From Paenibacillus alvei DSM 29 (GTDB taxonomy: Bacteria; Bacillota; Bacilli; Paenibacillales; Paenibacillaceae), in the NCBI RefSeq assembly GCF_000293805.1, contig NZ_AMBZ01000007.1, forward strand, positions 248,001-312,000: DNA of 64,000 bases, written 5' to 3'. The notes beneath the pieces are model-generated. The model made no database searches. It saw only the letters and a program-made list of their open reading frames with translations, and was not told where the DNA came from. Shown here piece by piece: positions 6,413-16,090 of this stretch. The position numbers and the translations under genes were made by a program. Within the stretch, counting starts at the first letter, position 1; each line of letters opens with the position of its first letter.

Positions 6413-9141
6413 CAATATCAAGAGTGAACTCGTTTCGAAATGGCGGGAAAGAGGATGCCGAGCTCCTGGGCGGCAAAGGCGCTAATCTGGCTGAAATGAC
6501 AAAGGCGGGGCTTCCTGTCCCGCCTGGCTTCACCATTACTACAGAAGTGTGCAGGCAATATTACAGCAGCGGATGCCATATGCCTGCAGGAATCATGGAT
6601 GAAGTGATGCGTGCTCTGGTCGAGGTGGAAAGAGCGCAGGAACGGCGTTTTGGCAGTGAAGACTGCCCGCTGCTCGTATCCGTGCGTTCTGGTTCCGTGA
6701 CATCCATGCCAGGGATGATGGATACGATACTCAATCTCGGGCTTACTGACAAGACGGTAGAAGGATTGGCTAAGCTCACGGGCAATCGACGATTCGCTTA
6801 TGATTGTTATCGCCGTTTCATTCAAATGTATGGCTCCGTCGTTTATAACATTGAGGGAGTTCACTTTGAGCGTTTATTGCAGCAAGAAAAGCAGCTTGCC
6901 GGGTGTGCAGAGGACCATCAGCTCACAGAAGCATCCCTGAAATCACTTGTTCAGAAGTTCAAGCTTCTTATTGAAGTGCGAGCGGAGCGTACGTTCCCGC
7001 AAATTGTAAAGCAGCAGCTTCAGGAAGCTATTGAGGCCGTGTTCTTGTCCTGGTCCAGCCCAAGGGCGAAGGTATATCGGAAAGTCCATCAGATTCCAGA
7101 TGATCAGGGGACTGCAGTCAATGTGCAGTCCATGGTATTCGGCAATATGGGCGAGACGAGTGGAACTGGCGTGTTGTTCACGCGGAACCCTTCGACTGGA
7201 GAGCCGATTCTATTCGGTGAATACTTGATGAATGCGCAAGGGGAGGATGTCGTCGGAGGCACAAGAACGCCTTGTCCAATCGCGGAGCTGGAAGTGACGA
7301 TGCCGCATGTGTATGAGGAATTATCCTTATGTGCGAAGCAATTGGAATTGCAATATCGCGATATGCAGGATATTGAATTTACCGTTGAGAACGGTAAGTT
7401 ATATCTGCTTCAAACTCGCAATGCGAAGCGCAACGCCAGAGCAGCATTGCAAGTAGCTTCTGATCTAGTAAAGGAAGGGCTTATTAGTAAGGAAGAGGCA
7501 GTGATGAGAATAGATGTTCAGCATTTGAATCATCTGCTCCATCGTTCACTCCATGCGGCTGCTGACCATAGTGCGATTGCGACAGGACTCCCCGCTTCTC
7601 CAGGTGCAGCTTGTGGGCAAGCTGTATTCGAGGCTGACGTGGCCGATGAATGGAAACGGGCTGGAAAACAGGTTATTCTTGTACGAATGGAGACGACTCC
7701 GGAAGATATTCACGGTGTCATTGCTGCTGAAGGGATTGTCACGCTGCGAGGCGGGATGACCAGCCATGCTGCGGTAGTTGCACGGGGTATGGGGAAACCT
7801 TGTGTATGCGGCTGTGAAACGCTGCAGATTGACGAGGAAAAACAGCAGTTGATCGCCAATGGATTCATCATCCACGAGGGAGATTGGCTTACGATTGATG
7901 GCGGCAGCGGTCAAGTCATTCCGGGACGGATTGAGCTTCAAGATGCGAATATAACGCCAGAAATGCTGCAAGTGTTGGAATGGGCTGATCAGATTCGCTC
8001 GATGAAGGTTCTTGCAAACGCAGATTCACCGTCTGATGCCCGTAAGGCAAGAGAATTCGGGGCAGAAGGAATCGGTTTGTGCAGGACGGAACACATGTTC
8101 ATGTCTCCGACTAGAGTGCCTATTGTCCAACAAATGATTATGGCGGAGAAGGAGATTGATCGCCAGCTGGCACTGAATCGATTACTGCCGATGCAGAGGG
8201 CAGACTTCGAAGATATGTTCAGGGAGATGGATGGTCTCCCGGTTACTATACGGCTGCTTGATCCTCCTCTGCATGAGTTCCTGCCGAACATAGAGGAGCT
8301 TACAGAGCGCAAGGAAGCCCTGCATACCTTAGATAGTGAACAAGCGGATAAGGATGGAGAACTTCAGGAACTGGAACGCATGATCCGCCGTGTTCGCGAA
8401 CTGCAGGAAACCAACCCAATGCTTGGGCAGCGCGGATGCAGACTTGGCATTATGTTCCCGGAAATTTATGAAATGCAGGTGGAAGCAATCTTCCAGGCTG
8501 TGCTTCGCTGTTTGCGAGACAGGGTTACGGTGCTGCCGCACATTATGATTCCGCTTGTTGGTCACGTCAATGAGCTGCATTTCCTCCGGAACGTTGTTGA
8601 TCTGGTAGCGCAACAAGTGCTGGGCGAGGAGCGACGGAATTGCCCTTACAAAGTAGGGACGATGATCGAGGTGCCGCGCGCAGCATTGACAGCTGGAGAA
8701 ATTGCTCGATCTGCTGATTTTTTCTCCTTTGGCACCAATGATTTAACGCAAATGACGTTTGGCTACAGCCGCGATGATGCGGAAGGAAAGTTCTTGACTC
8801 ACTATGTGGAGAATAAGCTGCTTCCTTACAATCCATTTCAAGTGCTGGATACAGAGGGAGTCGGCAAGCTGATTGAGATGGCGGTTGTGCAAGGCCGAGC
8901 TAGAAACCCGATGCTTACGACTAGTATTTGCGGCGAGCATGGAGGCGACTATGAATCCATTATGTTCTGCCAGCAGATTGGACTGGACTATGTCAGTTGT
9001 TCGCCTTATCGACTGCCTGTTGCGCGAATTGCAGCAGCGCAAGCCCATATTCGTATGAATGGCGCAGCGCGGCAGCAGCATGCACAAATGCTTGGCACAG
9101 GCGAAGTTCAGGCAGAACAATCCCAAGAAGCAGCGGTGTGA
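6409..9141 (+). CDS. ppdK: Pyruvate, phosphate dikinase
   Basis: This enzyme interconverts pyruvate, ATP and phosphate with PEP, AMP and pyrophosphate. The 910 residues contain the N-terminal ATP-grasp region (GGKGANLAEMTKAGLPVPPGF), the phosphohistidine domain (GGMTSHAAVVARGMGKPCV) and the C-terminal PEP-binding barrel (SFGTNDLTQMTFG, CGEHGGDYESI). The start chosen is the TTG at 6409: AGAAGGGAG lies 9 bases upstream and TTGA overlaps the stop of the preceding small gene. An upstream GTG at 6379 is in frame but lacks a ribosome site. A 20-odd residue C-terminal tail exceeds the usual end. Its regulatory protein is encoded two genes on, and the context indicates PEP formation for gluconeogenesis. 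Confidence 0.95.
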   Translation: MTISRVNSFRNGGKEDAELLGGKGANLAEMTKAGLPVPPGFTITTEVCRQYYSSGCHMPAGIMDEVMRALVEVERAQERRFGSEDCPLLVSVRSGSVTSMPGMMDTILNLGLTDKTVEGLAKLTGNRRFAYDCYRRFIQMYGSVVYNIEGVHFERLLQQEKQLAGCAEDHQLTEASLKSLVQKFKLLIEVRAERTFPQIVKQQLQEAIEAVFLSWSSPRAKVYRKVHQIPDDQGTAVNVQSMVFGNMGETSGTGVLFTRNPSTGEPILFGEYLMNAQGEDVVGGTRTPCPIAELEVTMPHVYEELSLCAKQLELQYRDMQDIEFTVENGKLYLLQTRNAKRNARAALQVASDLVKEGLISKEEAVMRIDVQHLNHLLHRSLHAAADHSAIATGLPASPGAACGQAVFEADVADEWKRAGKQVILVRMETTPEDIHGVIAAEGIVTLRGGMTSHAAVVARGMGKPCVCGCETLQIDEEKQQLIANGFIIHEGDWLTIDGGSGQVIPGRIELQDANITPEMLQVLEWADQIRSMKVLANADSPSDARKAREFGAEGIGLCRTEHMFMSPTRVPIVQQMIMAEKEIDRQLALNRLLPMQRADFEDMFREMDGLPVTIRLLDPPLHEFLPNIEELTERKEALHTLDSEQADKDGELQELERMIRRVRELQETNPMLGQRGCRLGIMFPEIYEMQVEAIFQAVLRCLRDRVTVLPHIMIPLVGHVNELHFLRNVVDLVAQQVLGEERRNCPYKVGTMIEVPRAALTAGEIARSADFFSFGTNDLTQMTFGYSRDDAEGKFLTHYVENKLLPYNPFQVLDTEGVGKLIEMAVVQGRARNPMLTTSICGEHGGDYESIMFCQQIGLDYVSCSPYRLPVARIAAAQAHIRMNGAARQQHAQMLGTGEVQAEQSQEAAV

Positions 9142-9292
9142 TTGGTGTCATCAGCGAGATATCGTAACCCTGCGAGATAAAAACGGGCTGGAGTGCTGCT
9201 TCTCCTGCAATCGGGAGTTACGCGCACTCCGCTCGGAATGCTATAATCTTGTCAGAACAGAATGCGAGCTGAATCCTGCGTGTACAGCGTAA
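9080..9292 (+). CDS. Small Cys-rich ORF overlapping the ppdK 3' end
   Basis: A frame of about 70 residues carries CDWC and CFSC pairs spaced like a zinc ribbon, then three more Cys near the C-terminus. I do not recognise a family. The ATG at 9080 lies inside ppdK and has no clear ribosome site; an in-frame ATG also exists at 9059. The Cys pattern and its place between ppdK and ccpN argue for a real product; the missing start signal argues against. Confidence 0.42.
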   Translation: MHKCLAQAKFRQNNPKKQRCDWCHQRDIVTLRDKNGLECCFSCNRELRALRSECYNLVRTECELNPACTA

Positions 9293-9347
9293 GGAAAGAT
9301 ATCGTGATACAAGGCGGCCTTTATAGCATGAAACGGAGGGATGCGTT

Positions 9348-9986
9348 ATCGAACTAACAACAAGACAGTTAGAAATTATCAAAATCGTCAAAAAGCATGC
9401 CCCAATTACGGGAGAGCAAATTGCGGAGATGCTCACGGTGAGTCGCCCTACGATTCGTGCTGATTTATCCTTGCTTGTCATGCTCGATTATATTGCAGCA
9501 AAGCCCAAGGTAGGCTATTTTCTCGGGGAGAAGGCAGAGAAAAAGAAGTCGGATTCATACGTCCTGCGCAACATGAAGGTCGGACAGGTTCAAGGCATGC
9601 CAATTGTAGTCGATGTGAAGACGACGGTGCAGGATGCGGTGGTCACTTTATTCCTTGAAAATATCGGCAGTTTAATGGTGACGGACGAAGGAGGCAAGCT
9701 TGCGGGTATCATTTCCCGTAAAGATCTGCTTAAGGTAACATTAGGCAATCCGAATGCATCCTCCATGCCTGTCAGTATGGTGATGACCAGACAGCCGAAT
9801 ATTGTGACGATCAGTCCAGAGGAATCTGTATTGGAAGCAGCGCGCAAAATGATTCATCATCAAGTAGATAGCCTTCCAGTTGTATCGTATCCAGAGAATT
9901 CTTCTGATGAAGATGGCAATGTCGTAGGGCGAATTACGAAGACGACAATCATTAAGCTGCTGCTCGACAAAGTAGACCAGGATTAG
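9348..9986 (+). CDS. ccpN: CcpN: gluconeogenesis repressor with HTH and two CBS domains
   Basis: CcpN represses gapB and pckA (and the SR1 RNA) during glycolytic growth in B. subtilis. Here an N-terminal helix-turn-helix (ITGEQIAEMLTVSRPTIRAD) is followed by two CBS domains (MKVGQVQGMPIVV...ISRKDLLK and VSMVMTRQPNIVTISPEESV). From the codon ATC at 9348 the product is 212 residues, the same length as the B. subtilis protein as I recall it. No ATG, GTG or TTG is in frame until 9429, which would remove most of the DNA-binding helices. GGAGGG at 9335-9340 is well placed for ATC 9348 (7 bases); ATG 9341 touches it and is out of frame. So either a rare start codon is used or one base is wrong near 9344. 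Confidence 0.85.
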   Translation: MELTTRQLEIIKIVKKHAPITGEQIAEMLTVSRPTIRADLSLLVMLDYIAAKPKVGYFLGEKAEKKKSDSYVLRNMKVGQVQGMPIVVDVKTTVQDAVVTLFLENIGSLMVTDEGGKLAGIISRKDLLKVTLGNPNASSMPVSMVMTRQPNIVTISPEESVLEAARKMIHHQVDSLPVVSYPENSSDEDGNVVGRITKTTIIKLLLDKVDQD

Positions 9987-10002
9987 CAGGGGGACGAAGC
10001 GT

Positions 10003-10806
10003 ATGGGGAACGCGTCATATACAATTACCGTGTGTTCGGATTCCGTCGGAGAGACGGCAGAAGCAGTAGTAAGGGCTGCTATACGACAATTTGAAGCGCC
10101 GCAAATCAAGATTAAGCGTTACATGAATGTGCGCAACGAGGAAGAGCTTCGTATTTTGATGGAGGAAGCTGCAGAGTCCGGAGGCTTTGTTGCTTATACG
10201 CTGGTACAGCCCGAATTGCGGGAGGCGATCAAGGAGCATGCCATTCGCCTGCATGTTCGAGCTGTAGATGTAATGGGGCCGATGATCCAGGCGTTTGTAG
10301 ATACATTTGAGGATCAGCCGAAGCGAATGCCGGGCTTGCTGCATCGCTTGGATGACGATTATTTTCAACGTGTTGAGGCGGTGGAGTTCGCTGTTAAATG
10401 TGATGACGGCAAGGATCTGCATGCGATACTGAAAGCTGATATCGTGCTGCTTGGCGTATCACGCACTTCCAAAACACCATTAAGCGTATTTTTAGCCCAT
10501 AAAGGGAAAAAGGTTGTCAACTATCCGGTCGTGCCTGAAATTCAGCCGCCGGAGCACTTATACAGTATTTCGCCAAGCAAGATAATCGGTCTGACGATGA
10601 ACGCTGAGCATCTATTGAAGGTTCGTTCCGAACGATTGAAGACGATGGGTCTTCCTGTTCTAGCCAGATATGCATCACTTGATCGCATAGTAGAGGAATT
10701 GGAAAATGCCCGTTCATTGTTCGACCGATTAGGTTGTCCTGTCATCGATGTTACGGATAAAGCTATTGAGGAAACAGCAGGTATTGTGATGGATTTGATT
10801 CACTGA
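10003..10806 (+). CDS. yqfL: PPDK regulatory protein (bifunctional kinase/pyrophosphorylase, DUF299)
   Basis: The 267 residues match the family that inactivates and reactivates pyruvate phosphate dikinase (or PEP synthase) by ADP-dependent threonine phosphorylation and phosphate-dependent removal. Visible are the N-terminal CSDSVGETAE, the P-loop GVSRTSKTPLS (near residue 152), and YPVVPEIQPPEHL with the conserved IGLTMNAEHLLKVRSERL. It begins 16 bases after ccpN, as in B. subtilis (ccpN-yqfL), and its likely target enzyme is encoded upstream in the same block. Confidence 0.93.
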   Translation: MGNASYTITVCSDSVGETAEAVVRAAIRQFEAPQIKIKRYMNVRNEEELRILMEEAAESGGFVAYTLVQPELREAIKEHAIRLHVRAVDVMGPMIQAFVDTFEDQPKRMPGLLHRLDDDYFQRVEAVEFAVKCDDGKDLHAILKADIVLLGVSRTSKTPLSVFLAHKGKKVVNYPVVPEIQPPEHLYSISPSKIIGLTMNAEHLLKVRSERLKTMGLPVLARYASLDRIVEELENARSLFDRLGCPVIDVTDKAIEETAGIVMDLIH

Positions 10807-10854
10807 ATGCATTTGCAATTAACTTTACGCAGCTAAAAAGGGAGAGAAGTGGAG

Positions 10855-11829
10855 ATGGATCGTCAGCTAGCTTTGGAAATCGCGCGTGTGACAGAGGCAG
10901 GTGCACTGGCGTCAGCCTCCTGGATTGGACGGGGTGACAAACATGGCGCTGACCTTGCCGCCACCTCTGCCATTCGAGAAATGTTCGATACTGTACCGAT
11001 TAACGGCACAGTTGTAATTGGTGAAGGTGAAATGGACGAGGCGCCTATGCTCTATATTGGAGAGCAGGTTGGGAATCGTGTAGGGCCGGATGTGGATGTA
11101 GCAGTGGATCCGCTGGAAGGTACGGAAGTCGTCGCAAATGGATTGAACAACGGGATGTCTGTTATTGCTATTGCGGAAAGAGGAAACCTGCTGCATGCGC
11201 CGGATATGTATATGCAGAAGCTTGCAGTCGGTCCGTTACTCGCCGGACATGTTAGTCTGGACGATCCGATTGAGCTTACGCTGGAGAAGTCTGCTGAAAG
11301 GCTCGGCAAGTCTGTTCAGGAGCTCACGGTCATGATTCTGCAGCGCGATCGCCATAGTGATATCATTCAAGTGCTGCGAAATCATGGAGTTCGGATAAAG
11401 CTCCTCGAGCATGGAGATGTATCTGGTGCAATTGTGTCGGCGATTCCCGAAAGCGGTGTGGATCTCTATGTAGGCTCAGGCGGTGCTCCGGAAGGCGTAT
11501 TAGCCGCAGCTGCATTACGCTGTCTTGGGGGAGAGATGCAGGGCCGTCTAATGGTGGAAAGCCGGAAGCAGTATGATCGCTGCAGGAAAATGGGGATTTC
11601 GGATCCTAGTGCGCTGCTGCGGATGGAGGATCTCGTAGGCACGGGGGACATTATTTTTGCAGCGACAGGCATTACGACTAGTGACCTGCTGAACGGCGTG
11701 CGTTATTTGGCGGGACAGCGTGTAGAGACGCATTCGGTCATTATGCGCGCGAATACGGGCACTATTCGGTACTTGCGCTGCGTACACAATATGTCGATGA
11801 AGCTCAAGCATGCGTCAGGAATGCATTGA
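10855..11829 (+). CDS. glpX: Fructose-1,6-bisphosphatase, class II
   Basis: The 324-residue enzyme hydrolyses fructose-1,6-bisphosphate in gluconeogenesis. GlpX motifs are clear: GRGDKHGADLAATSAIREMF near the start, VIGEGEMDEAPMLYIGE (metal site), DVAVDPLEGTE, and GSGGAPEGVLAAAALRCLGG. ATG 10855 has GGGAGAG 8 bases upstream and is preferred over a GTG at 10849. It closes the gluconeogenic block and is followed by a strong terminator. Confidence 0.95.
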   Translation: MDRQLALEIARVTEAGALASASWIGRGDKHGADLAATSAIREMFDTVPINGTVVIGEGEMDEAPMLYIGEQVGNRVGPDVDVAVDPLEGTEVVANGLNNGMSVIAIAERGNLLHAPDMYMQKLAVGPLLAGHVSLDDPIELTLEKSAERLGKSVQELTVMILQRDRHSDIIQVLRNHGVRIKLLEHGDVSGAIVSAIPESGVDLYVGSGGAPEGVLAAAALRCLGGEMQGRLMVESRKQYDRCRKMGISDPSALLRMEDLVGTGDIIFAATGITTSDLLNGVRYLAGQRVETHSVIMRANTGTIRYLRCVHNMSMKLKHASGMH

Positions 11830-11920
11830 TAGGGACGCAGATCCATACGGCAAAACCCGTACCTAGTGTTAAGCTAATTTAAGATTGTGAAATGTTAAAG
11901 GCATTATTTCATAATGAACG

Positions 11921-11997
11921 AAAAACTCACGTTTGATGAACTGGGCGAGACCGTTAGGTAACGGTCGACCGCATGGTCTCAAGCGTGAGTTTTTTAA
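11921..11997 (+). terminator. Strong terminator after glpX
   Basis: AAAAACTCACG at 11921-11931 pairs with CGTGAGTTTTTT from 11984, with inner stems (GAGACC/GGTCTC and ACCGTT/AACGGT). The long compound hairpin and T run end the gluconeogenic block. Confidence 0.75.
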
Positions 11998-12149
11998 TTT
12001 TATAGCCTTCGCTGGTAGTGATAATAGTAATGTATTTACAGTAAATTTTCAGAAAACCGTTAAAAAGCATTGGAAACTATATGAAGCTATAAAAAATATG
12101 TCTGAATTTGTCGATAATGATTAAGTTACATATAGAGGGGAGAGAAACC

Positions 12150-13865
12150 ATGAAGTTTAGATTTAGAGACCTGAATACTTCAATGAAAATCTTTATACTG
12201 GTCGGAGTCGGCAGTGTGCTGTTGGCTTTCATCACCATGATGTCGTATCAGTCAATGAATGAAATCAATGATAAGAACGACAACATGTTCGATCATAATC
12301 TGAAATCCATCATGTGGGTGAAGCAGATTATGGTGAACAATCGTACCATTGATGCGGCTATCTTCGAATTGATGGCTAGCAGTGACGACACTAGAAATAA
12401 TGAACTCAAGCAAACGATTGATCGATTGCGAGCAGAGAATAATACTTTGTTGACACGTTACAAAGAGGTTATGCAAACAGAACAAGAGAAGAAGCTGGTA
12501 GATGGATATGATAAGGCGTTAAAGCCTTATCGTGAAAGTAATATACGTTCAATTGAATTAGCCATAGCCAATAAGAACGAAGAGGCATATGATTTTTATA
12601 ATGGGAATGTGCGTGAAGTCAGAGTCAAAGTACAACATATACTTACTGAGCTTGCGAAACTGAATGAAGATTTGGCAGCAAAGCAAGCTGAGGAGGTGGG
12701 GCAGCTTACAGATGCTTCCACCTTAACAAATGTGATTATTGGAATCATATCCTTCCTGCTATGCTTGTTTGTTGGGTACATCACCGTCAACATGATTGTG
12801 AAGCCGCTTCGTCAAATGCAAAGGCTGATGGAGCAAGCTGAACAAGGGGATCTAACCGTTCGCGGCACGTATGAATCCAAGGATGAAATTGGGGTGCTGA
12901 TGAAGGACTTTAACAAGATGATGGAAGGTTTGTCGTCGATTATGAGCACTGTGCATGAACGTTCAGAGCTGCTGCTTCATAATTCACGCCTTGTATCGGA
13001 CAATGCAAATGAAACGGCGCAAGCGACAGAGCATATTGCAGCTTCAATGGAACAAATCGCAACCGGTTCACAGTTGCAGCAGACGGCATCGGAGGAAAAT
13101 GCAATCGCACTTGAGGAATTTGCACGCGGCATCCAATCTATCGTTGAAAACACGGCCAGTGTAGCGGAATTGGCAAGTCATTCAGCGCTACAAGCCGAGA
13201 AGGGGAATGCGACGATCGTTGATGCGATGGAGCAGATGAAGTCAATTAATCAATCCGTGCATACAACTGAATCCGCAGTGGAGCAGCTGCTTGATCATTC
13301 CCTTCAGATTGAGAAGATTATTGATGTCATTACGAATATTGCAGGGCAGACGAACCTGCTTGCACTGAATGCATCGATTGAAGCGGCAAGAGCCGGGGAG
13401 AGCGGCAGAGGCTTCTCTGTAGTTGCTGGCGAGGTTCGCAAACTGGCTGAACAATCGAGTGAATCTGCCAAGCAGATTGCCGAACTCATTTCCGTCATGC
13501 AGAATAGCACGCAGGAAACCGTAAATGCAATGGGCTATGTTCGGCAGGAGGTAGCTTCCGGCATGAAGGTGGTTGCACAGGCCGGGCAGATGTTCGAGCA
13601 TATTATGGCGTTGGTGCAGCAAGTAACAGGTCAAGTGCAGGAGACATCTGCAGCTACCGAAGAAATGTCAGCAGGTACAGAGGAGATTACGGCCTCCGTA
13701 GATGAAATGGCGAAGGTTGCGACTGATGCTTCCTCTGCGGTACAATCAGTCGTTGCTGCTTCAGAAGAGCAGCTTGCTTCCGTGGAGACCATATCGGCCT
13801 CGATCGAACAGCTTAAGCAAATGGCGGAAGAGCTGCAGATGATGGTAAATCGTTTCAGACTATAA
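12150..13865 (+). CDS. Methyl-accepting chemotaxis protein
   Basis: The 571-residue chemoreceptor has TM1 (about residues 11-32), a four-helix-bundle extracellular sensor (about 33-190), TM2 (about 193-213), a HAMP domain ([19 protein letters not shown] onward) and a long cytoplasmic signalling coil with the hairpin tip [20 protein letters not shown]. It would report a small-molecule ligand to CheA. The start is ATG 12150 with GAGGGGAGAG upstream; the frame is open earlier but without a ribosome site. It stands alone; the ligand cannot be told from sequence. Confidence 0.93.
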   Translation: MKFRFRDLNTSMKIFILVGVGSVLLAFITMMSYQSMNEINDKNDNMFDHNLKSIMWVKQIMVNNRTIDAAIFELMASSDDTRNNELKQTIDRLRAENNTLLTRYKEVMQTEQEKKLVDGYDKALKPYRESNIRSIELAIANKNEEAYDFYNGNVREVRVKVQHILTELAKLNEDLAAKQAEEVGQLTDASTLTNVIIGIISFLLCLFVGYITVNMIVKPLRQMQRLMEQAEQGDLTVRGTYESKDEIGVLMKDFNKMMEGLSSIMSTVHERSELLLHNSRLVSDNANETAQATEHIAASMEQIATGSQLQQTASEENAIALEEFARGIQSIVENTASVAELASHSALQAEKGNATIVDAMEQMKSINQSVHTTESAVEQLLDHSLQIEKIIDVITNIAGQTNLLALNASIEAARAGESGRGFSVVAGEVRKLAEQSSESAKQIAELISVMQNSTQETVNAMGYVRQEVASGMKVVAQAGQMFEHIMALVQQVTGQVQETSAATEEMSAGTEEITASVDEMAKVATDASSAVQSVVAASEEQLASVETISASIEQLKQMAEELQMMVNRFRL

Positions 13866-13884
13866 TCAAAAATATACAAGCTGC

Positions 13885-13924
13885 AAAAATAGCCGGCTGT
13901 CGTTGGAGACAGGCCGGCTATTTT
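13885..13924 (+). terminator. Terminator after the chemoreceptor
   Basis: AAAATAGCCGGC pairs with GCCGGCTATTTT, with a short inner stem, ending in T's. The following 240 bases up to the next terminator hold no gene I can support. Confidence 0.75.
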
Positions 13925-14167
13925 AATCATTAGAAGATCTGCATTATTTATAATAAGAGTCGATAAGGGGGATGAAGTATCCGCCCGCTTTTCATTATTT
14001 CTTGATCAATTGCAGCGACTCTTAAGAAACGAGCTTCTGATAGTTTGGAGTGACTATTACAGACGGGTTCTAATTGGATTATCCGAACGCTCGCTATCAT
14101 GCAATAGTTTTATAGTACTTTTCTTGCGTTAGGTAAGGGGGAAGTGTGCGTTTTTTTCTTGGTAAGT

Positions 14168-14202
14168 AGAAAAAACGCTTGAGCTTTGATGAGCCCAAGC
14201 GT
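14168..14202 (-). terminator. Terminator of the fumarate-reductase-type gene
   Basis: Read on the minus strand, AACGCTTGGGC pairs with GCTCAAGCGTT and a T run follows (14175-14168). Confidence 0.75.
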
Positions 14203-14222
14203 TCATTGTGATACGAAATCGC

Positions 14223-15755
14223 TTATTGTGCTTTTGCGAAGTCAGCCGACTTGATACCAGCTTGACGTCCGAAAATGATGATATCTGCAACGGAGTTGCC
14301 GCCGATACGGTTTTGACCGTGCAATCCGCCAATCACTTCGCCAGCTGCGAACAGACCTGGGATAGACTTGCCGTCCTTCGTTACTACCTCAGTGTTCGTA
14401 TTGACTTTCACGCCGCCCATAGTGTAATGAATACCTGGAGCGATTTTGATGGCATAGAATGGGCCAGCGGACAGTTCGTTGTCCATGCCTGTTGTTCTGC
14501 CGAATTCAGCGTCTTTTTTATCCTTCACTGCGCCGTTCCATGTATCCAGCGTAGATTTTAGTTGGTCTGCCGGAACGCCCATTTCTTTTGCCAGAGCCTC
14601 AACCGTTTCGCCTTTAATAACGAAGCCCATTTTTTCGTATTGCTGAATCGCTTTTGCACGCGACTTTACGCCGGAATCAAATACGAGATAAGCGGCTTTG
14701 TCAGCAAGCTTATTGATGGCTGCAGTTACATTGTCACGAGTGTCTAATTCGTTAGTGAATCGTTTGCCGTCTTTAGAAACGAGAATTGCGCCTTCACCGC
14801 GGACAGCTTCCCCGATGAGATACGATTTCTCTTGCTGCACAGTAGGGTGAACCTGAATTTGATCCATATCAACAGTAACGCCGCCGAGTTTTTCAATCAT
14901 TGTAATGCCGTCACCTGTGCTGCCTTCTTGGTTTGTCGTTACGAGACCTTTCAAATCAGGGCGAACAGAGGAGATCATATCCATATTGGCACCGTAACCG
15001 CCAGTTGTCACAACAACTGCATTCGCTGCAATATTTTTCTCATCCTTCTCTTCAAAGAGAACTTTAACGCCGTTAACCTTACCGTCTTTTTCAGTAATAT
15101 CTGTTACTTTTGCATTGACGAAAAGTGGAATTCCTTTAGATTGTACATTTTTAACAAGACCGCTAACGAGATATTGTCCAACAGCAGAGCCGTCCTCAGG
15201 ACGGTGTGTACGTTTTTCTTTCATACCGCCAGTAATCGTGAGATTGTTCAAGCGAATGCCGATAGAATCCAGCCAGTCAATCGCGTTTGCGGAATTGTCA
15301 ACGAAGTAACGAAGCATTTCTTTGTCGTTCGTTCCATGACCGCCTTTTAACGTTTCTTCAAAGAAGAGATCGTTGCTATCTTCAATGCTTTGCTCTTTTT
15401 GGAATTTCGTCTGAGAAGCATTCATACCCGATGAGGACTTCATCGTATTTCCGCCGGCTGCCGGCATTTTTTCGAAAATAACCGGGTTCATGCCTTTGGC
15501 TTTTGCCTCAAGGGCAGCGGTCATCCCAGCTCCACCTGCACCGATGATGATGATATCATATTTATCTTGTAATTGATCGATAGGGGTGTAGCTTGCTTTC
15601 GAAGCTCCCGACACGGCTTCTGATTCTGGTTTCTCTGCTTTTGTTGCATTGTCTTGATTCTGGTTCGCGCTCGTATTCCCGTTACCGCCGCATCCAGCGA
15701 TGATGAGCATAAACGAGAGAACGAGAATCAACGTTGCTGCTGCATTCTTTCTCAT
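14223..15755 (-). CDS. Lipoprotein flavoprotein of the fumarate/urocanate reductase family
   Basis: The 510-residue protein has a lipoprotein signal (lipobox IIAGC), an Asn/Gln-rich linker, then a complete FAD domain: Rossmann IIIIGAGGAGMTAALEA, GGNTMKSSSGMNAS, active-site region THRPEDGSAVG, QIQVHPTV, AVRGEGAILV, and the C-terminal GGLHGQNRIGGNSVADIIIFG. These are flavocytochrome c / fumarate-reductase motifs, but there is no heme domain and no FMN-binding domain. It should act outside the membrane, reducing fumarate or a similar enoate with electrons from an unseen donor. ATG 15755 has GGAGG upstream. An FNR box lies in its promoter region, implying induction without oxygen. Confidence 0.87.
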   Translation of the reverse strand: MRKNAAATLILVLSFMLIIAGCGGNGNTSANQNQDNATKAEKPESEAVSGASKASYTPIDQLQDKYDIIIIGAGGAGMTAALEAKAKGMNPVIFEKMPAAGGNTMKSSSGMNASQTKFQKEQSIEDSNDLFFEETLKGGHGTNDKEMLRYFVDNSANAIDWLDSIGIRLNNLTITGGMKEKRTHRPEDGSAVGQYLVSGLVKNVQSKGIPLFVNAKVTDITEKDGKVNGVKVLFEEKDEKNIAANAVVVTTGGYGANMDMISSVRPDLKGLVTTNQEGSTGDGITMIEKLGGVTVDMDQIQVHPTVQQEKSYLIGEAVRGEGAILVSKDGKRFTNELDTRDNVTAAINKLADKAAYLVFDSGVKSRAKAIQQYEKMGFVIKGETVEALAKEMGVPADQLKSTLDTWNGAVKDKKDAEFGRTTGMDNELSAGPFYAIKIAPGIHYTMGGVKVNTNTEVVTKDGKSIPGLFAAGEVIGGLHGQNRIGGNSVADIIIFGRQAGIKSADFAKAQ

Positions 15756-15961
15756 GAGTTTTCCTCCGCTTTCTATCTCTTTATAGATGAACCTTAAGGG
15801 AATACCTAGGACGGAATGCAACGAAGCGAACCCGTAATGTCGAGTAGGCTATGTACTGCGGTTTCTACGCAATTGAATGGCTTTCATAGTTGCTCTTCCG
15901 ACTTCTAAGTTGGCTCTCTTTTAAGTTCATTTTAATTTTAATATATTTTCAATTATTATAT

Positions 15962-15977
15962 TGTGATGTTTTTCACA
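15962..15977 (-). promoter_or_regulatory. FNR/CRP-type box for the fumarate-reductase-type gene
   Basis: TGTGATGTTTTTCACA is a perfect TGTGA-N6-TCACA palindrome, the B. subtilis Fnr site. If it acts at -41.5 for the minus-strand gene, the -10 would fall at 15940-15935, which reads TAAAAT. That geometry fits anaerobic activation. Confidence 0.7.
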
Positions 15978-16090
15978 TTCCAAGGTGGTTTTAGGTATAA
16001 ATACGTTACGTAAATATTGGAAAGCCCCACATTCACAAAGAAATGAAATGGGGACGGGTCGTCGATGGATATTTGACGACTCATCACTGC

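Noticed and set aside
11933..12124. Short ORF over the glpX terminator
   Set aside because: It reads through the terminator stem and has no ribosome site.
12108..12149. Upstream start for the chemoreceptor
   Set aside because: ATG 12150 has a strong ribosome site and gives a normal first membrane helix.
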